Shown piece by piece: positions 32,705 through 42,233 of a DNA stretch of 64,000 nucleotides. The translations under genes were made by a program, and so were the position numbers. Under the pieces are notes generated by a model that was given only the letters and a program-made list of their open reading frames with translations, made no database searches and was not told the DNA's origin. The stretch is from Lachnospiraceae bacterium (lineage in GTDB: Bacteria > Bacillota > Clostridia > Lachnospirales > Lachnospiraceae), in the NCBI GenBank assembly GCA_030527645.1, contig JAUNAJ010000009.1, positions 1 to 64,000 of the forward strand, in the 5' to 3' direction. Each line of letters begins with the position of its first letter. Positions within the stretch are counted from its first letter, which is position 1.

Positions 32705-35436
32705 GAGTGTTCGGATATTATGCATGGCACAGCTTTGTGAATCAGATCCGTAAGCTGTTCAAAACATGGATCCTTGTATTTGTTCTGGTGTGCGGTCTGA
32801 TGGGTGGAATTGTCGGTTTGACGATCGGCTCTCTTGAGAGTTCATCGGATGAGTATGCTGCTGAAGAGATGGAGTCGATCGATGAGGATGAGACAGATCC
32901 GGGGGATGATGCCTATGAGGAAACAGAACAGGAGAATACTCCGCTGATCTCTACGAATGCTTTTGATATTACCTGGGAAGAGGAAGGTCTGGCTGTTGTA
33001 TATACGGATGGGACTTCTGCTGTATTCGGCTTTGGTCAGATCCTGGAGCTGATTTGTACGTTGGTCATCGCTGCCTTTCTGATCTACTATATCCTCTCTG
33101 CCGATAAGAACGGGAGTAAGATTTTCCTTCCTGCGGATGTCAACCTGCTGTTTGCAGCGCCCATGAAGCCTCAGTCTGCACTTATGTTCCGGCTGATGTG
33201 CCAGGTGGGAGTTTCTGTATTTGCATCGGTGTATCTGTTGTTCCAGATTCCGACGCTGAGTGATATGGGCCTGAGTCTGCCGGTGATTCTCAGTGTATTT
33301 GCTGCGTGGACGTTTCTGCTGATCATCTGCATGCTTCTGCAGGTGTTCTTCTATACACTGTGTTCCACAAAAATACGGCTGAAGAAGTATCTGACTCCCG
33401 GAGTATGGGGCTGTCTGGTTCTGCTTCTTGCAGCAGTATTTCTGTATGGAACAGTTTCCGGAAAGCATTCGATTCCTGCTGCTGTGGATGCGTTCACTGC
33501 TCCGGTGACCCGCTGGCTTCCCTTCATCGGATGGCTCAAGGGACTTGTGCTGTTTCTGTATGAGGGACAATATTTTAAGGGCTTACTCTGCCTGCTGCTG
33601 CTTCTTGCGGGAACCATTCTGCTGACTTTTGGAATCTGGCATATGAAGGCAGATTTCTATGAGGATGCAATGGTGAAATCCGAGGAGCTTGCTGCACTTA
33701 TGGCAAGTGCTGAGGAAAAGGGCAGCCTGGTGGCATTCAAAAAGAAGGATCGCAGTGAAAAGCTTCGCAAGAACGAACTGAACAGAGGCCGGGGAGCCAA
33801 TGTATTCTTTTACAAGTCTCTGTACAATCGAAGACGTTTTGCTCCCGGTGGAATCCTTACTAAGACAGCAATCACCTATCTGGGTGCTGCTTTGGCGGGC
33901 TTCCTTCTGGGTAAACTGCTGGAGAGTGAGCAGCCATTCACCGTTCTGGTCTTTTTAATCGGTGCATTGGTGTTCTTCCGGTCTCTGGGCAATCCTCTTG
34001 TGGAAGATACCCGTATGCCGTTTTTCTCCATCATTCCGGAGAATACATGGCTGAAGCTGTTCTGGTCCGTGCTGGCAGGAACTGTAAACTGCCTGCTGGA
34101 TCTGCTTCCTGCCATGATCCTTGGAGCGGTCCTTACCGGAGTGAACCCGGTTCTGCTTCCCGGTTATCTGGCATTGATCCTGTCGGTGGATGCCTATGCT
34201 ACCATTGTGGGAACCTTTATTGCTCTGTCTGTTCCGGAGTCCATCGGCAAGCTGCCGAAGCAGCTGGTTCAGGTGCTGTTTGTGTATTTCGGTCTGGTGC
34301 CGGATATTCTTTGTATAGTGGCAGGCTATTTTTCCGGACATCCGGTGATCGGAATGCTTGGTGCGGCATCTGTGAACCTGCTTCTGGGTGCCGTGTTCTT
34401 TATCCTGACACCATTGTTCCTGGAGCCAAAGGCAGGGGCAAGACCCTGGGCAGCACCGCTGTCTGAGGAGAATCGAAAGAAGGCGGGAAAAGCATTCAGG
34501 AGGATCGGAACTGCCTCCTTCCTGCTGCTGGCAAGTGCCTCTGCTCTGCAGATCCTGCTGGGTCGGCTCGTACCATCGATTTGGCCTGAAGCGGCTGAAT
34601 CCTCTGCGGCAGTCTATCTGCAGACTTTCCTGCCTATTTATATTGTTGCCTTCCCCATGGGATTTCTGCTTCTTCGGAGAATGCACACAGAGAAGCCGGC
34701 GGATCAGAGACTGACGGTACCTGGCGGCATTCGTTATGTGATTTATTCCATCACCGCAATGTACCTGGGGAATCTGCTGGGTGTTCTGGTGAATCAGCTG
34801 ATCGGTCTGTTCCTGCCCTCCGCAGACAGCAGTGCTGTGACGGACTTGATCCTGCAAAGTGACGGTGTCCTGCTGCGGATTCTGTTTATGGTGCTTGCAG
34901 CGCCAATTATGGAGGAGCTGTTCTTCCGGAAATTCCTGATCGACCGCATGCGGCCCTACGGAGAAAAAACTGCCATGATCACCTCGGCTCTGATGTTCGG
35001 TTTGTTCCATGGAAATTTCTCCCAGTTCTTCTACGCCACAGCCCTGGGAATTGTGTTTGCCTATGTCTATCTTCACACAGGCAGAATCCGATATACCATC
35101 GCTCTTCACATGGGAATCAACCTGTGGGGCAGTGTCATTTCCGTATGGCTGTTAGAGAAGATTACAGGAAATCTGACAGATTTGATGAGTGCAGAGCTGT
35201 CGGAGATCAACTTAAGCATCTGGGTGTATATCTACATTGCCTATGCCGTCGCATTGATCATCATTGCGATCATCGGTATCCTTCTTTTGTGTGTCCGGGC
35301 TGAGAAGATCACTTATCAGGATGTCAGCCGGGAGCTGGCACGTGGGCAGATCATCAAAACGGTCTGGGGAAATATCGGAATGATTCTTTTCTTTCTGGGA
35401 TGTGCAGCGTTGTTTGTGTTTCAGTATTTAGGCTGA
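32701..35436 (+). CDS. ABC exporter membrane protein fused to a CPBP intramembrane protease
   Basis: 911 aa. The N-terminal ~560 residues form a multi-pass ABC-2-type exporter (putative ABC_export family, with ADVNLLFAAPMKPQSALMFRL). After a new membrane block from about 590, residues ~690-850 carry the CPBP (CAAX protease/bacteriocin-processing) motifs: EELFFRKF (~737-744), MFGLFHGNFSQF (~765) and LHMGINL. CPBP proteins cleave prenylated substrates or act in peptide maturation and bacteriocin immunity. Joined to an exporter, the chain may process and export one substrate. The acidic extracytoplasmic loop after TM1 (SSDEYAAEEMESIDEDE) is notable. Confidence 0.86.
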   Translation: MRVFGYYAWHSFVNQIRKLFKTWILVFVLVCGLMGGIVGLTIGSLESSSDEYAAEEMESIDEDETDPGDDAYEETEQENTPLISTNAFDITWEEEGLAVVYTDGTSAVFGFGQILELICTLVIAAFLIYYILSADKNGSKIFLPADVNLLFAAPMKPQSALMFRLMCQVGVSVFASVYLLFQIPTLSDMGLSLPVILSVFAAWTFLLIICMLLQVFFYTLCSTKIRLKKYLTPGVWGCLVLLLAAVFLYGTVSGKHSIPAAVDAFTAPVTRWLPFIGWLKGLVLFLYEGQYFKGLLCLLLLLAGTILLTFGIWHMKADFYEDAMVKSEELAALMASAEEKGSLVAFKKKDRSEKLRKNELNRGRGANVFFYKSLYNRRRFAPGGILTKTAITYLGAALAGFLLGKLLESEQPFTVLVFLIGALVFFRSLGNPLVEDTRMPFFSIIPENTWLKLFWSVLAGTVNCLLDLLPAMILGAVLTGVNPVLLPGYLALILSVDAYATIVGTFIALSVPESIGKLPKQLVQVLFVYFGLVPDILCIVAGYFSGHPVIGMLGAASVNLLLGAVFFILTPLFLEPKAGARPWAAPLSEENRKKAGKAFRRIGTASFLLLASASALQILLGRLVPSIWPEAAESSAAVYLQTFLPIYIVAFPMGFLLLRRMHTEKPADQRLTVPGGIRYVIYSITAMYLGNLLGVLVNQLIGLFLPSADSSAVTDLILQSDGVLLRILFMVLAAPIMEELFFRKFLIDRMRPYGEKTAMITSALMFGLFHGNFSQFFYATALGIVFAYVYLHTGRIRYTIALHMGINLWGSVISVWLLEKITGNLTDLMSAELSEINLSIWVYIYIAYAVALIIIAIIGILLLCVRAEKITYQDVSRELARGQIIKTVWGNIGMILFFLGCAALFVFQYLG

Positions 35437-35476
35437 ATAGTTCTGCTGGTCACGGGCTGCAGAATAATTTCGTAAA

Positions 35477-35522
35477 AAAATGGTGAACACAGTCTGTTGA
35501 AAAGACTGTGTTCACCATTTTT
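35477..35522. terminator. Strong bidirectional terminator
   Basis: AAAATGGTGAACACAGTCT pairs with AGACTGTGTTCACCATTTTT around a short loop: 19-base arms, A-run before and T-run after. It serves the exporter operon and the convergent DUF1292 gene. Confidence 0.93.
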
Positions 35523-35605
35523 GTATTTGATATCTGAGCTAATACTTTCAAGTTGAGCTCTCTTTTCGCAGTGAGAATACTGCCGAATTTCAATTCGGGA
35601 CAAGT

Positions 35606-36004
35606 TTACTCTTCCTTTGAAATGATTCCCTCAAGATCCGGCTCCTGGAAGCTGAGCTTGCTCATCAGGTTATTGAAGGTATCCGCAGCTGCTGTGTACT
35701 CCTCATCATCCATGATGTTGTCCAGCTCCGGATCTCCGTTTGCATTCTTGATATAACGGTACAGGTAAACCTCACCGTTTGCGCTTTCGCCATTTTCGTT
35801 CAGCGGAAGAAGGGCAATGTATTCCTTCTCATTTACATTGAAGACATTGAGAATGGCACAGGTGATCTCTGTGTCGTCATCCAGTGTCAGTGTTACAGTC
35901 GGATTATCAGGATTGATTGGTTCACTGTCGCAGCCTCCGCAGGTGCTGCAGTCACTGGTGCATTTCGCTGAATCGGCAGCGGTATTTTTCATTTCTTCGC
36001 TCAT
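35606..36004 (-). CDS. DUF1292-family protein
   Basis: 132 aa acidic cytosolic protein. N-terminal CTSDCSTCGGCDSEP is a cysteine cluster that could bind metal. The DUF1292 (YrzB-like) core follows: VTLTLDDDTEITCAILNVFNVNEKEYIALLPLNE...EVYLYRY. Start at 36004 (MSEEMKN) with GAGGAAA about 7 bases upstream on the minus strand. A longer frame to 36100 reads into untranslated DNA. Function unknown; conserved in Firmicutes. Confidence 0.85.
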   Translation of the reverse strand: MSEEMKNTAADSAKCTSDCSTCGGCDSEPINPDNPTVTLTLDDDTEITCAILNVFNVNEKEYIALLPLNENGESANGEVYLYRYIKNANGDPELDNIMDDEEYTAAADTFNNLMSKLSFQEPDLEGIISKEE

Positions 36005-36156
36005 GTATGTTTCCTCAACTTTCCGGGCAGCCTTTATTAAAAAGTTCTCCTGAACAGGATTTTTGAAATCTTCTGAACAGGAATACTTTTTTTGCTGCAC
36101 ATTGCATTCATTTTATCAGATAGCGGGAGGAATCGCAACAGGAATCAAAGACGCAA

Positions 36157-36229
36157 CCCGAGACAGCAGGAGATACGCATACTGACGCTTACATGCCAGC
36201 ATACGTATCTCCTGCTATCCCGTGAACAG
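36157..36229. repeat. Palindromic dispersed repeat, family 4 (copy a)
   Basis: AGCAGGAGATACGCAT (36165-36180) and ATACGTATCTCCTGCT (36201-36216) are inverted arms with one mismatch, bounded by CCCGAGACAGC on the left and CCCGTGAACAG on the right. A shortened, inverted copy with both outer ends lies at 50303-50342. The rest of 36005-36427 holds the ilvE leader. Confidence 0.75.
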
Positions 36230-36334
36230 CCTGACGCTTTAGTAACACATTATGCAAGTTCCCGACCGCAAAATTGCAAACAAGTGAATTCCTTCTTGAA
36301 ATCTCCACTTTAAAGGTGTACCATGATAAAAGAT

Positions 36335-36384
36335 TGATTCACAGAATGGATGCAGTTCGATTGAATCACGCATTCCTGTGAATC
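36335..36384 (+). promoter_or_regulatory. Leader hairpin of ilvE
   Basis: GATTCACAGAATG pairs with CATTCCTGTGAATC. A possible promoter (TTGAAA 36296-36301, 17-base spacer, TACCAT) lies upstream. No T-box or leader-peptide signature is recognisable. Confidence 0.4.
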
Positions 36385-36427
36385 TGTGCTGCACAGCATC
36401 AGTAATTCGAAAGGAGTTAACTATACA

Positions 36428-37459
36428 ATGGAAAAAGCAAATCTTGACTGGGGAAGCATGGACTTTTCTTATAAACCAACCAATGCACGTTTTGTTGCAA
36501 ACTGGGAAAACGGTTCCTGGGATGCAGGTGCACTGACTGAGGATGCCAATATCGTTATGAATGAGTGTGCAGGCGTTCTGCAGTATGCTCAGACCTGTTT
36601 TGAGGGTCTGAAGGCGTATACAACTGTTGACGGACGGATCGTTACTTTCCGCCCTGACCTGAATGCAGCCAGACTGAATGATTCCTGCGAGCGTCTGAGA
36701 ATCCCGACTCTTCCGGACGGCATGTTCCTGGAGGCTGTTGATCAGGTGGTTCGTGCCAATGCGGAATTTGTTCCTCCGTACGGAACAGGTGCAACTCTGT
36801 ACCTTCGTCCCTTTATCTTTGGAAGCGGTCCGGTAATCGGAGTTAAGCCGGCTCCTTCTTATCAGTTCCGTCTGTTCACAACTCCTGTTGGTCCTTACTT
36901 TAAGGGCGGTGCAAAACCGATCACCATCAGAATCTCTGATTACGACCGTGCAGCACCACACGGTACAGGACACATCAAAGCAGGTCTGAACTATGCAATG
37001 TCTCTGTATGCCATTGACGATGCGCATGAGCAGGGATTTGCAGAGAACATGTATCTGGACGCTGCAACAAGAACTAAGGTAGAGGAGACAGGCGGTGCCA
37101 ACTTCCTGTTTATTACAAAGGACGGTAAGGTCGTAACACCGAAGTCTGACACCATTCTTCCTTCTATTACCCGTCGCTCCCTGATGTATGTTGCGAAGGA
37201 GCTTCTGGGTCTGGAGACAGAGGAGAGAGAAGTATTTAAGGATGAGCTGGGCGATTTCGTTGAGTGCGGTCTCTGCGGAACTGCGGCAGTTATCTCTCCG
37301 GTAGGAAGAGTAAATGATCATGGAAAAGAGATCACATTCGCAAATGGACTGGATGAGATGGGACCTGTAACCAGAAAGCTGTACGAGACTCTGACAGGTA
37401 TCCAGATGGGTACAGTGGAGGCTCCGGAAGGCTGGATCCACGAGATCAAATGTGACTGA
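36428..37459 (+). CDS. ilvE: Branched-chain-amino-acid aminotransferase
   Basis: 343 aa class IV PLP aminotransferase for Leu, Ile and Val synthesis and breakdown. Key stretches: CFEGLKAYTTVDGRIVTFRPDLNAARLNDSCERL, LYLRPFIFG, the PLP lysine in GHIKAGLNYAMSL, EETGGANFLFI and CGTAAVISPV. The ATG at 36428 follows AAAGGAG by about 9 bases; the frame upstream to 36386 runs through the leader stem. It is a single-gene unit ended by the hairpin at 37555. Confidence 0.96.
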   Translation: MEKANLDWGSMDFSYKPTNARFVANWENGSWDAGALTEDANIVMNECAGVLQYAQTCFEGLKAYTTVDGRIVTFRPDLNAARLNDSCERLRIPTLPDGMFLEAVDQVVRANAEFVPPYGTGATLYLRPFIFGSGPVIGVKPAPSYQFRLFTTPVGPYFKGGAKPITIRISDYDRAAPHGTGHIKAGLNYAMSLYAIDDAHEQGFAENMYLDAATRTKVEETGGANFLFITKDGKVVTPKSDTILPSITRRSLMYVAKELLGLETEEREVFKDELGDFVECGLCGTAAVISPVGRVNDHGKEITFANGLDEMGPVTRKLYETLTGIQMGTVEAPEGWIHEIKCD

Positions 37460-37524
37460 TGTCAAATCAATACCCGGTATTTTGTGGAAATTGTAAAAAA
37501 AATATTCCTCTTTTTGGGTATTAA

Positions 37525-37588
37525 TTGACAGCTTTCTAATAGGAATGCTACAATGAAGACGTTGAGAATTTCTTGACGTCTTCTTTTT
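37525..37588 (+). promoter_or_regulatory. Promoter-like boxes running straight into a terminator hairpin
   Basis: TTGACA (37525-37530), 18-base spacer, TACAAT (37549-37554), immediately followed by GAAGACGT...ACGTCTTC-TTTTT (37555-37588). The hairpin can terminate ilvE. The promoter match may be chance, or could serve the next gene with the hairpin as an early attenuator. Confidence 0.5.
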
Positions 37589-37752
37589 GTGCAAGTATTT
37601 CAGACGGACGAATTTCAATCGAACTGGCTCAAAAAATATGCGCAGGAAGAGCGCTTTCCATATCTGATCCGGAGGCTGCAGAATATCCTGACAACGTTTG
37701 AAACAGCGTCAATTGAAATAAAAATGAAGAGTACAGGAAAACGATTACGAAT

Positions 37753-39318
37753 ATGCGGAAACTGACGAATGAAGAACGAGAAAAACAAAGCAGAATGCCG
37801 ATCCTTGCAATGACGAAGGAATTTGTGGAGCAGAATCGGGGGTATTTCTGCATTCCCGGGCACCGCTTTGAGCGCGGGATGAATCCTGCTTTGCGGGAGC
37901 AGTACGGAGAAGGACTCTTTCGATACGATCTCACTGAGACGGATCACCTGGATGATCTCCATCATGCGGAGGGACCGATTCTGGAGGCACAGCAGCTTGC
38001 GGCACAGCTTTTCGGCAGTGATCGCTGTTTTTTTCTTGTAAACGGAACCACCTGCGGCAATGAAGCGATGATCCTGACGGCAGTTTCTCCCGGTGAAAAG
38101 ATTCTCATAGCAAGAAATGCACATAAGTCTGTCACTATGGGTCTGATCCTCAGCGGAGCGGTTCCTGTATGGATGGAACCGGAGATGGATGAGGAATGGG
38201 GATTCGCGGGAGAGATCTTACCTGAGACGGTGGAACGGCACCTGAAGGAGCAGCCGGATTGCAAGGCGGTTTTTCTTGTGAGTCCGACCTATTACGGTAC
38301 CTGTTCAGATCTCAGGAAGATCGGAGAGGTATGTCACAGACACGGAGTTCCTCTTCTGGTGGATGAAGCCCACGGCTCCCATCTGTATTTTCATTCGTCC
38401 TGTCCGGAGGGAGCCATGGAAGCGGGAGCGGATGCCTGTGTCCAGAGTACCCATAAAACTCTGGGCAGTCTGACCCAGACCTCCATGCTGCACATGCAGG
38501 GAACGCTATTGGATCAGGAGCGGATGGATGAGAACCTGAAGCTGGTCATGAGTACCAGTCCTTCCTATGTATTCATGGCTGCGATGGATGCTGCAAGGCA
38601 GCAGATGGCGATGGAAGGAGAGGTACTTCTTGATAGAGCTCTGCGCCTGGCAGACCGGCTGCGGCATGCCGTTTCGTCCATGCATGGATACCGGCTGCTG
38701 CAGGGGAAACGACTGGATCCTCTTCGTGTTGTGATCTCTGGAAAACCGATGGGACTTACAGGAGAAGAGCTGCAGGGACTGCTGTTTCAGAAGGGACGGA
38801 TCAGTCTGGAGATGGCAGATCCTGTATCCGTTGTTCTGGTTCTGACCTGGGGCAATACAGAGGCTGAAATCAGTTATTTGATCGAGGTTCTCCGATTGAT
38901 CCAGGAGGAGCAGACTGCAGGAACTTTCGAAGACAGAAAGCAGATATTCAAGTTGAACTCTGTGAGACCTGGCGCGGAGCTCGCAGATCAATTAGACCTA
39001 TATAGGCGCCGATCGAAATGGAACGAGGAATTCAGGTCAGCTGAGATAAAACATACAGCAAAACTGCCATCACCGGAAGTTGTTCTATCCCCCAGAGATG
39101 CTTACTATGCGAAGAAAGAATCAGTGCCAATGGAGAACGCAGCCGGGCGGATCGCGGGAGAGCTGATCGCCCCCTATCCTCCCGGAATTCCGGCTGTCTG
39201 TCCCGGTGAGCGGCTGACAGACGCATTGATCCGGTATCTGAAGGACTGCGCAGCCAGAAACTGCCGTCTCCACGGTCCTGCGGACGAGACGCTGGAAACG
39301 ATCCGTGTGCTGCGATAG
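37753..39318 (+). CDS. PLP enzyme of the Orn/Lys/Arg decarboxylase family
   Basis: 521 aa. Fold-type I major domain with PGHRFERGMNP, FFLVNGTTCGNEAMIL, ARNAHKSVTMGLILSGA, LVDEAHGSHLYFH and the PLP lysine in QSTHKTLGSLTQTSMLH. The C-terminal ~120 residues match the decarboxylase C-terminal domain (PYPPGIPAVCPGERLT). It is shorter than the inducible ~710-aa enzymes and resembles the YaaO/SpeA-type group. It would decarboxylate arginine, lysine or ornithine toward polyamines; the substrate cannot be chosen. No clear ribosome site precedes the ATG, so the start is less sure. Confidence 0.88.
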   Translation: MRKLTNEEREKQSRMPILAMTKEFVEQNRGYFCIPGHRFERGMNPALREQYGEGLFRYDLTETDHLDDLHHAEGPILEAQQLAAQLFGSDRCFFLVNGTTCGNEAMILTAVSPGEKILIARNAHKSVTMGLILSGAVPVWMEPEMDEEWGFAGEILPETVERHLKEQPDCKAVFLVSPTYYGTCSDLRKIGEVCHRHGVPLLVDEAHGSHLYFHSSCPEGAMEAGADACVQSTHKTLGSLTQTSMLHMQGTLLDQERMDENLKLVMSTSPSYVFMAAMDAARQQMAMEGEVLLDRALRLADRLRHAVSSMHGYRLLQGKRLDPLRVVISGKPMGLTGEELQGLLFQKGRISLEMADPVSVVLVLTWGNTEAEISYLIEVLRLIQEEQTAGTFEDRKQIFKLNSVRPGAELADQLDLYRRRSKWNEEFRSAEIKHTAKLPSPEVVLSPRDAYYAKKESVPMENAAGRIAGELIAPYPPGIPAVCPGERLTDALIRYLKDCAARNCRLHGPADETLETIRVLR

Positions 39319-39365
39319 GAAGTTTTTAATCCCCATCATTTGAATAAAGAATCGAGGAAAAATCA

Positions 39366-40115
39366 TTGAAATATATTTCATGGAATGTAAACGGCCTGAG
39401 AGCCTGTGTAACGAAGGGCTTCAAGGATGTATTTGAGGCACTGGATGCGGATGCCTTCTGTATTCAGGAGAGCAAGCTGCAGGAGGGACAGATCGACTTG
39501 GAGCTTCCCGGTTATCACCAGTACTGGAACTATGCTGAGAAAAAGGGCTATTCCGGTACGGCGATCTTTACCAAAAAAGAGCCGCTCAGCGTCAGGTACG
39601 GAATGGACATTCCGGAGCACGACCATGAGGGCAGAGTGATCGCTCTGGAATTTGAGGATCATTATCTTGTTACTGTGTACACACCCAATTCTCAGGATGG
39701 ACTGAAACGTCTGGATTACAGAATGGACTGGGAGGATGCATTTCGGGCGTATCTGAAAATACTGGAGAAAAACAAACCGGTGATCGTCTGTGGGGATCTG
39801 AACGTAGCCCATGAGGAGATCGATCTGAAGAATCCGAAGACAAACAGGAAAAATGCCGGCTTTTCGGACGAGGAGCGTGCTAAATTCACAGAGCTTCTGG
39901 ATGCGGGCTTTGTGGACACCTACCGCAGTCTCTATCCTGAAAAGGTTGAATATTCCTGGTGGTCCTATCGGTTCAGGGCCAGAGAGAAAAATGCCGGATG
40001 GCGGATTGACTACTTTGTTGTGTCTGAGGCACTTCGGTCCAGAGTGAAGGAGGCCAGGATCCATACGGAGATCTTCGGATCCGATCACTGTCCGGTAGAG
40101 CTTTTGCTGGATTAA
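39366..40115 (+). CDS. xth: Exodeoxyribonuclease III
   Basis: 249 aa AP-endonuclease/exonuclease of the EEP fold for base-excision repair. Motifs: [18 protein letters not shown] (metal Glu), [37 protein letters not shown] and the catalytic GSDHCPVEL. It begins with TTG at 39366, supported by GAGGAAA 5 bases upstream and by the start of the fold at residue 2. Confidence 0.96.
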   Translation: MKYISWNVNGLRACVTKGFKDVFEALDADAFCIQESKLQEGQIDLELPGYHQYWNYAEKKGYSGTAIFTKKEPLSVRYGMDIPEHDHEGRVIALEFEDHYLVTVYTPNSQDGLKRLDYRMDWEDAFRAYLKILEKNKPVIVCGDLNVAHEEIDLKNPKTNRKNAGFSDEERAKFTELLDAGFVDTYRSLYPEKVEYSWWSYRFRAREKNAGWRIDYFVVSEALRSRVKEARIHTEIFGSDHCPVELLLD

Positions 40116-40262
40116 ATCCCCGGCACCGGATTTTGCAGTCGTCTGTAAAGAACGGCTTGAATATTTTACATGAGGCATATTTCGAAAGCTCGATTGTAGA
40201 ATAAAGAAAACTTACAAATCGTGAAACAAATTTCCGCACATGCGGAGCGGAGGGATATGAAA

Positions 40263-42227
40263 ATGGGTAAGTTAAATATAGAGATTATTGCAGATGGTGT
40301 TCCCTTCGGCAGTGAGATCGGCAATCCGATCCGGTTTGGCGTGCATCAGGTGGGCGACTATCACGTATTCATGGTTCCTGTGCCTGCGCAGGCAGACTGT
40401 GATCTGCTTCTGTACCTTCCGGAAAGCAAGGAGCCGGATGCAGTGATCCCCATGAAGGAGCAGGAAAATCTGGGAATGATCCGGCAGGTCACGCTTCGGT
40501 GGCCGAAACGGCTGAAGCTGGAGTATATGTATCGGGTAAACGGCAGGCTGGAATCCTGTCCCTACGGCAAGGCTGTTTCCGCATCCGGAAGATCGGTGGT
40601 GGAGCCGGTGAAGCAGGCGAAGACAGAGCCGCTTCATATTCCCTTTAATGAAATGATCCTGTATAAGGCCCATGTAAAGGGATTGACCATGGGAAAGGGC
40701 TCCGGAGCCCGTCACAGAGGTACATTCACCGGAGTGAAGGAAAAGATCCCTTATCTGAAGGAGCTGGGAGTGAATGCCCTGCTGCTGATGCCGGTCTATG
40801 AGTTTCAGGAGGAGACCAATGTGGTGCCAATGAAGCACACGGATCCGGAGGTCTTTCAGGGCTTTGCGATTCCGGAGGAGGTGACGGAGCCTGTTGAACC
40901 TGAAAAGGAAGAGACACTGACCAATTACTGGGGCTATGTAGAGGGACGGTATTTTGTCCCGAAGAAGTCCTACTGCGCAACGGCAGATTCTACAAAGGAG
41001 TTTGCGGATCTGGTGGATGCCCTGCATACGGCAGGGATTGAGCTGCATCTGGAGCTCTTCTTTGCGGAGGACTGTCTGGCATCCTTTGCGGTGGATGTAC
41101 TGCGGTACTGGAAGAGCACCTATAAGGTGGACGGCTTCCATCTGATCGGCGGAGGCAGCTGGGTCAATGCGGTTCTGGCAGATCCTCTCCTGAAGAAAAC
41201 CAAGCTGTTCTACGCAGGCTACAGTCCGGAGCTGATGGAGCTGACGGATGTGACCTACTGGGGCAGCCATGAGGTTCGTCCCTCCGCATTTGGAGTGACA
41301 CAGACCAGAAAGCCCTATGAGAGAAATCTGGTGGAATACAATCGGTCCTATGCCGATCATATGCGCAGGTTCCTGAAGGGGGATGACAATACCGTTCGGG
41401 ACGCGGCCTGGTTTACCTCGAGAAATTATTGTCCGGCTCCTGCTGTGAATTATTTTGCGGATCAGGACGGATTCACCATGTGGGATATGGTGAGCTACGA
41501 CGTGAAGCACAATGAAGCCAACGGTCAGGGAAATCTGGACGGCTCCTATGACAATTTCTCCTGGAACTGCGGAACGGAGGGGCCGACTGCAAAAAAAGCA
41601 GTCAATGCACTGCGGCTCAGACAGCTGAAGAATGCATTTCTCCTTCTGGCTGTCAGTCAGGGCATTCCCATGATCTATGCCGGAGACGAGATCATGAATA
41701 CCCAGGAGGGCAACAACAATACCTGGTGTCAGGATAACGAGACCGGCTGGGTGAGCTGGAAGAAAAGAAAGGATTCCCTGCTTCTTCAGCAGTTTCTGAA
41801 GGATGTCCTGGCATTCCGGAAGGAGCATCCGGTACTCCACCAGATCCATGAGATCACCCATGCAGACAAGCTGGGCTTCGGTATTCCGGATCTGTCCTAT
41901 CACGGAGTCCGGGCATGGATCCCCGAGTTTTTCCCGGACAGCCATATGCTTGGAATGCTGTACTGCGGAAGCTATGCGGAGAAGGCAGACGGACAGAAGG
42001 ATACATCCATCTATATCGCTGCAAACATGGACTGGAGAGAGCGGGAGTTTGCCCTTCCGTCCTTAAGCGGCGGTGAAAAGTGGATGGTGAAGATCGATAC
42101 CTCACTGCCGGAGAGTGTGTATCCCGATGGCAAAGAAGCTCCGGTACAGGTGCCGGAGGGACAGGCGAAGAAGCTGGCTGCAGCACCGAGGTCTGTGATT
42201 GTGCTGATTGCGGGAAACGGCAGGTAA
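40263..42227 (+). CDS. GH13 isoamylase/debranching-like protein lacking catalytic residues
   Basis: 654 aa. Overall a glycogen-debranching-type GH13 protein: N-terminal beta domain, then a barrel with LVEYNRSYADHMRRFLKGD, DGFTMWDMVSYDVKHNEANGQGNLDGSYDNFSWNCGTEGPT and GIPMIYAGDEIMNTQEGNNN. The catalytic strands differ: where the nucleophile Asp of (G)FRFD is expected it reads VDGFHLIGG (~289-297). Where the acid/base Glu is expected it reads KLFYAGYS (~314-321). AHD of the last motif reads DQD (~400-402), and the region-I Asp/His are not seen. ATG 40263 is chosen for GGAGGG 8 bases upstream. It may be a glycan-binding or regulatory pseudoenzyme. Confidence 0.82.
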   Translation: MGKLNIEIIADGVPFGSEIGNPIRFGVHQVGDYHVFMVPVPAQADCDLLLYLPESKEPDAVIPMKEQENLGMIRQVTLRWPKRLKLEYMYRVNGRLESCPYGKAVSASGRSVVEPVKQAKTEPLHIPFNEMILYKAHVKGLTMGKGSGARHRGTFTGVKEKIPYLKELGVNALLLMPVYEFQEETNVVPMKHTDPEVFQGFAIPEEVTEPVEPEKEETLTNYWGYVEGRYFVPKKSYCATADSTKEFADLVDALHTAGIELHLELFFAEDCLASFAVDVLRYWKSTYKVDGFHLIGGGSWVNAVLADPLLKKTKLFYAGYSPELMELTDVTYWGSHEVRPSAFGVTQTRKPYERNLVEYNRSYADHMRRFLKGDDNTVRDAAWFTSRNYCPAPAVNYFADQDGFTMWDMVSYDVKHNEANGQGNLDGSYDNFSWNCGTEGPTAKKAVNALRLRQLKNAFLLLAVSQGIPMIYAGDEIMNTQEGNNNTWCQDNETGWVSWKKRKDSLLLQQFLKDVLAFRKEHPVLHQIHEITHADKLGFGIPDLSYHGVRAWIPEFFPDSHMLGMLYCGSYAEKADGQKDTSIYIAANMDWREREFALPSLSGGEKWMVKIDTSLPESVYPDGKEAPVQVPEGQAKKLAAAPRSVIVLIAGNGR

Positions 42228-42233
42228 GAGTTT

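Noticed and set aside
33955..35109. Minus-strand frame of 384 codons opposite the exporter-protease gene
   Set aside because: Gln/His/Arg-rich antisense artefact with no start signal.
36240..36427. T-box leader for ilvE
   Set aside because: There is a stem, but the conserved T-box TGGNACCGCG-type sequence is absent.
38946..38990. Third copy of repeat family 3 inside the decarboxylase gene
   Set aside because: Only loosely similar (TTCAAGTTGAACTC...GAGACCTGGCGC) and within a coding frame; the match may be chance.
40272..41945. Minus-strand frame of 557 codons opposite the GH13 gene
   Set aside because: Shadow of a well-supported plus-strand gene. Its composition (His, Ile, Leu, Gln rich) is typical of antisense frames.
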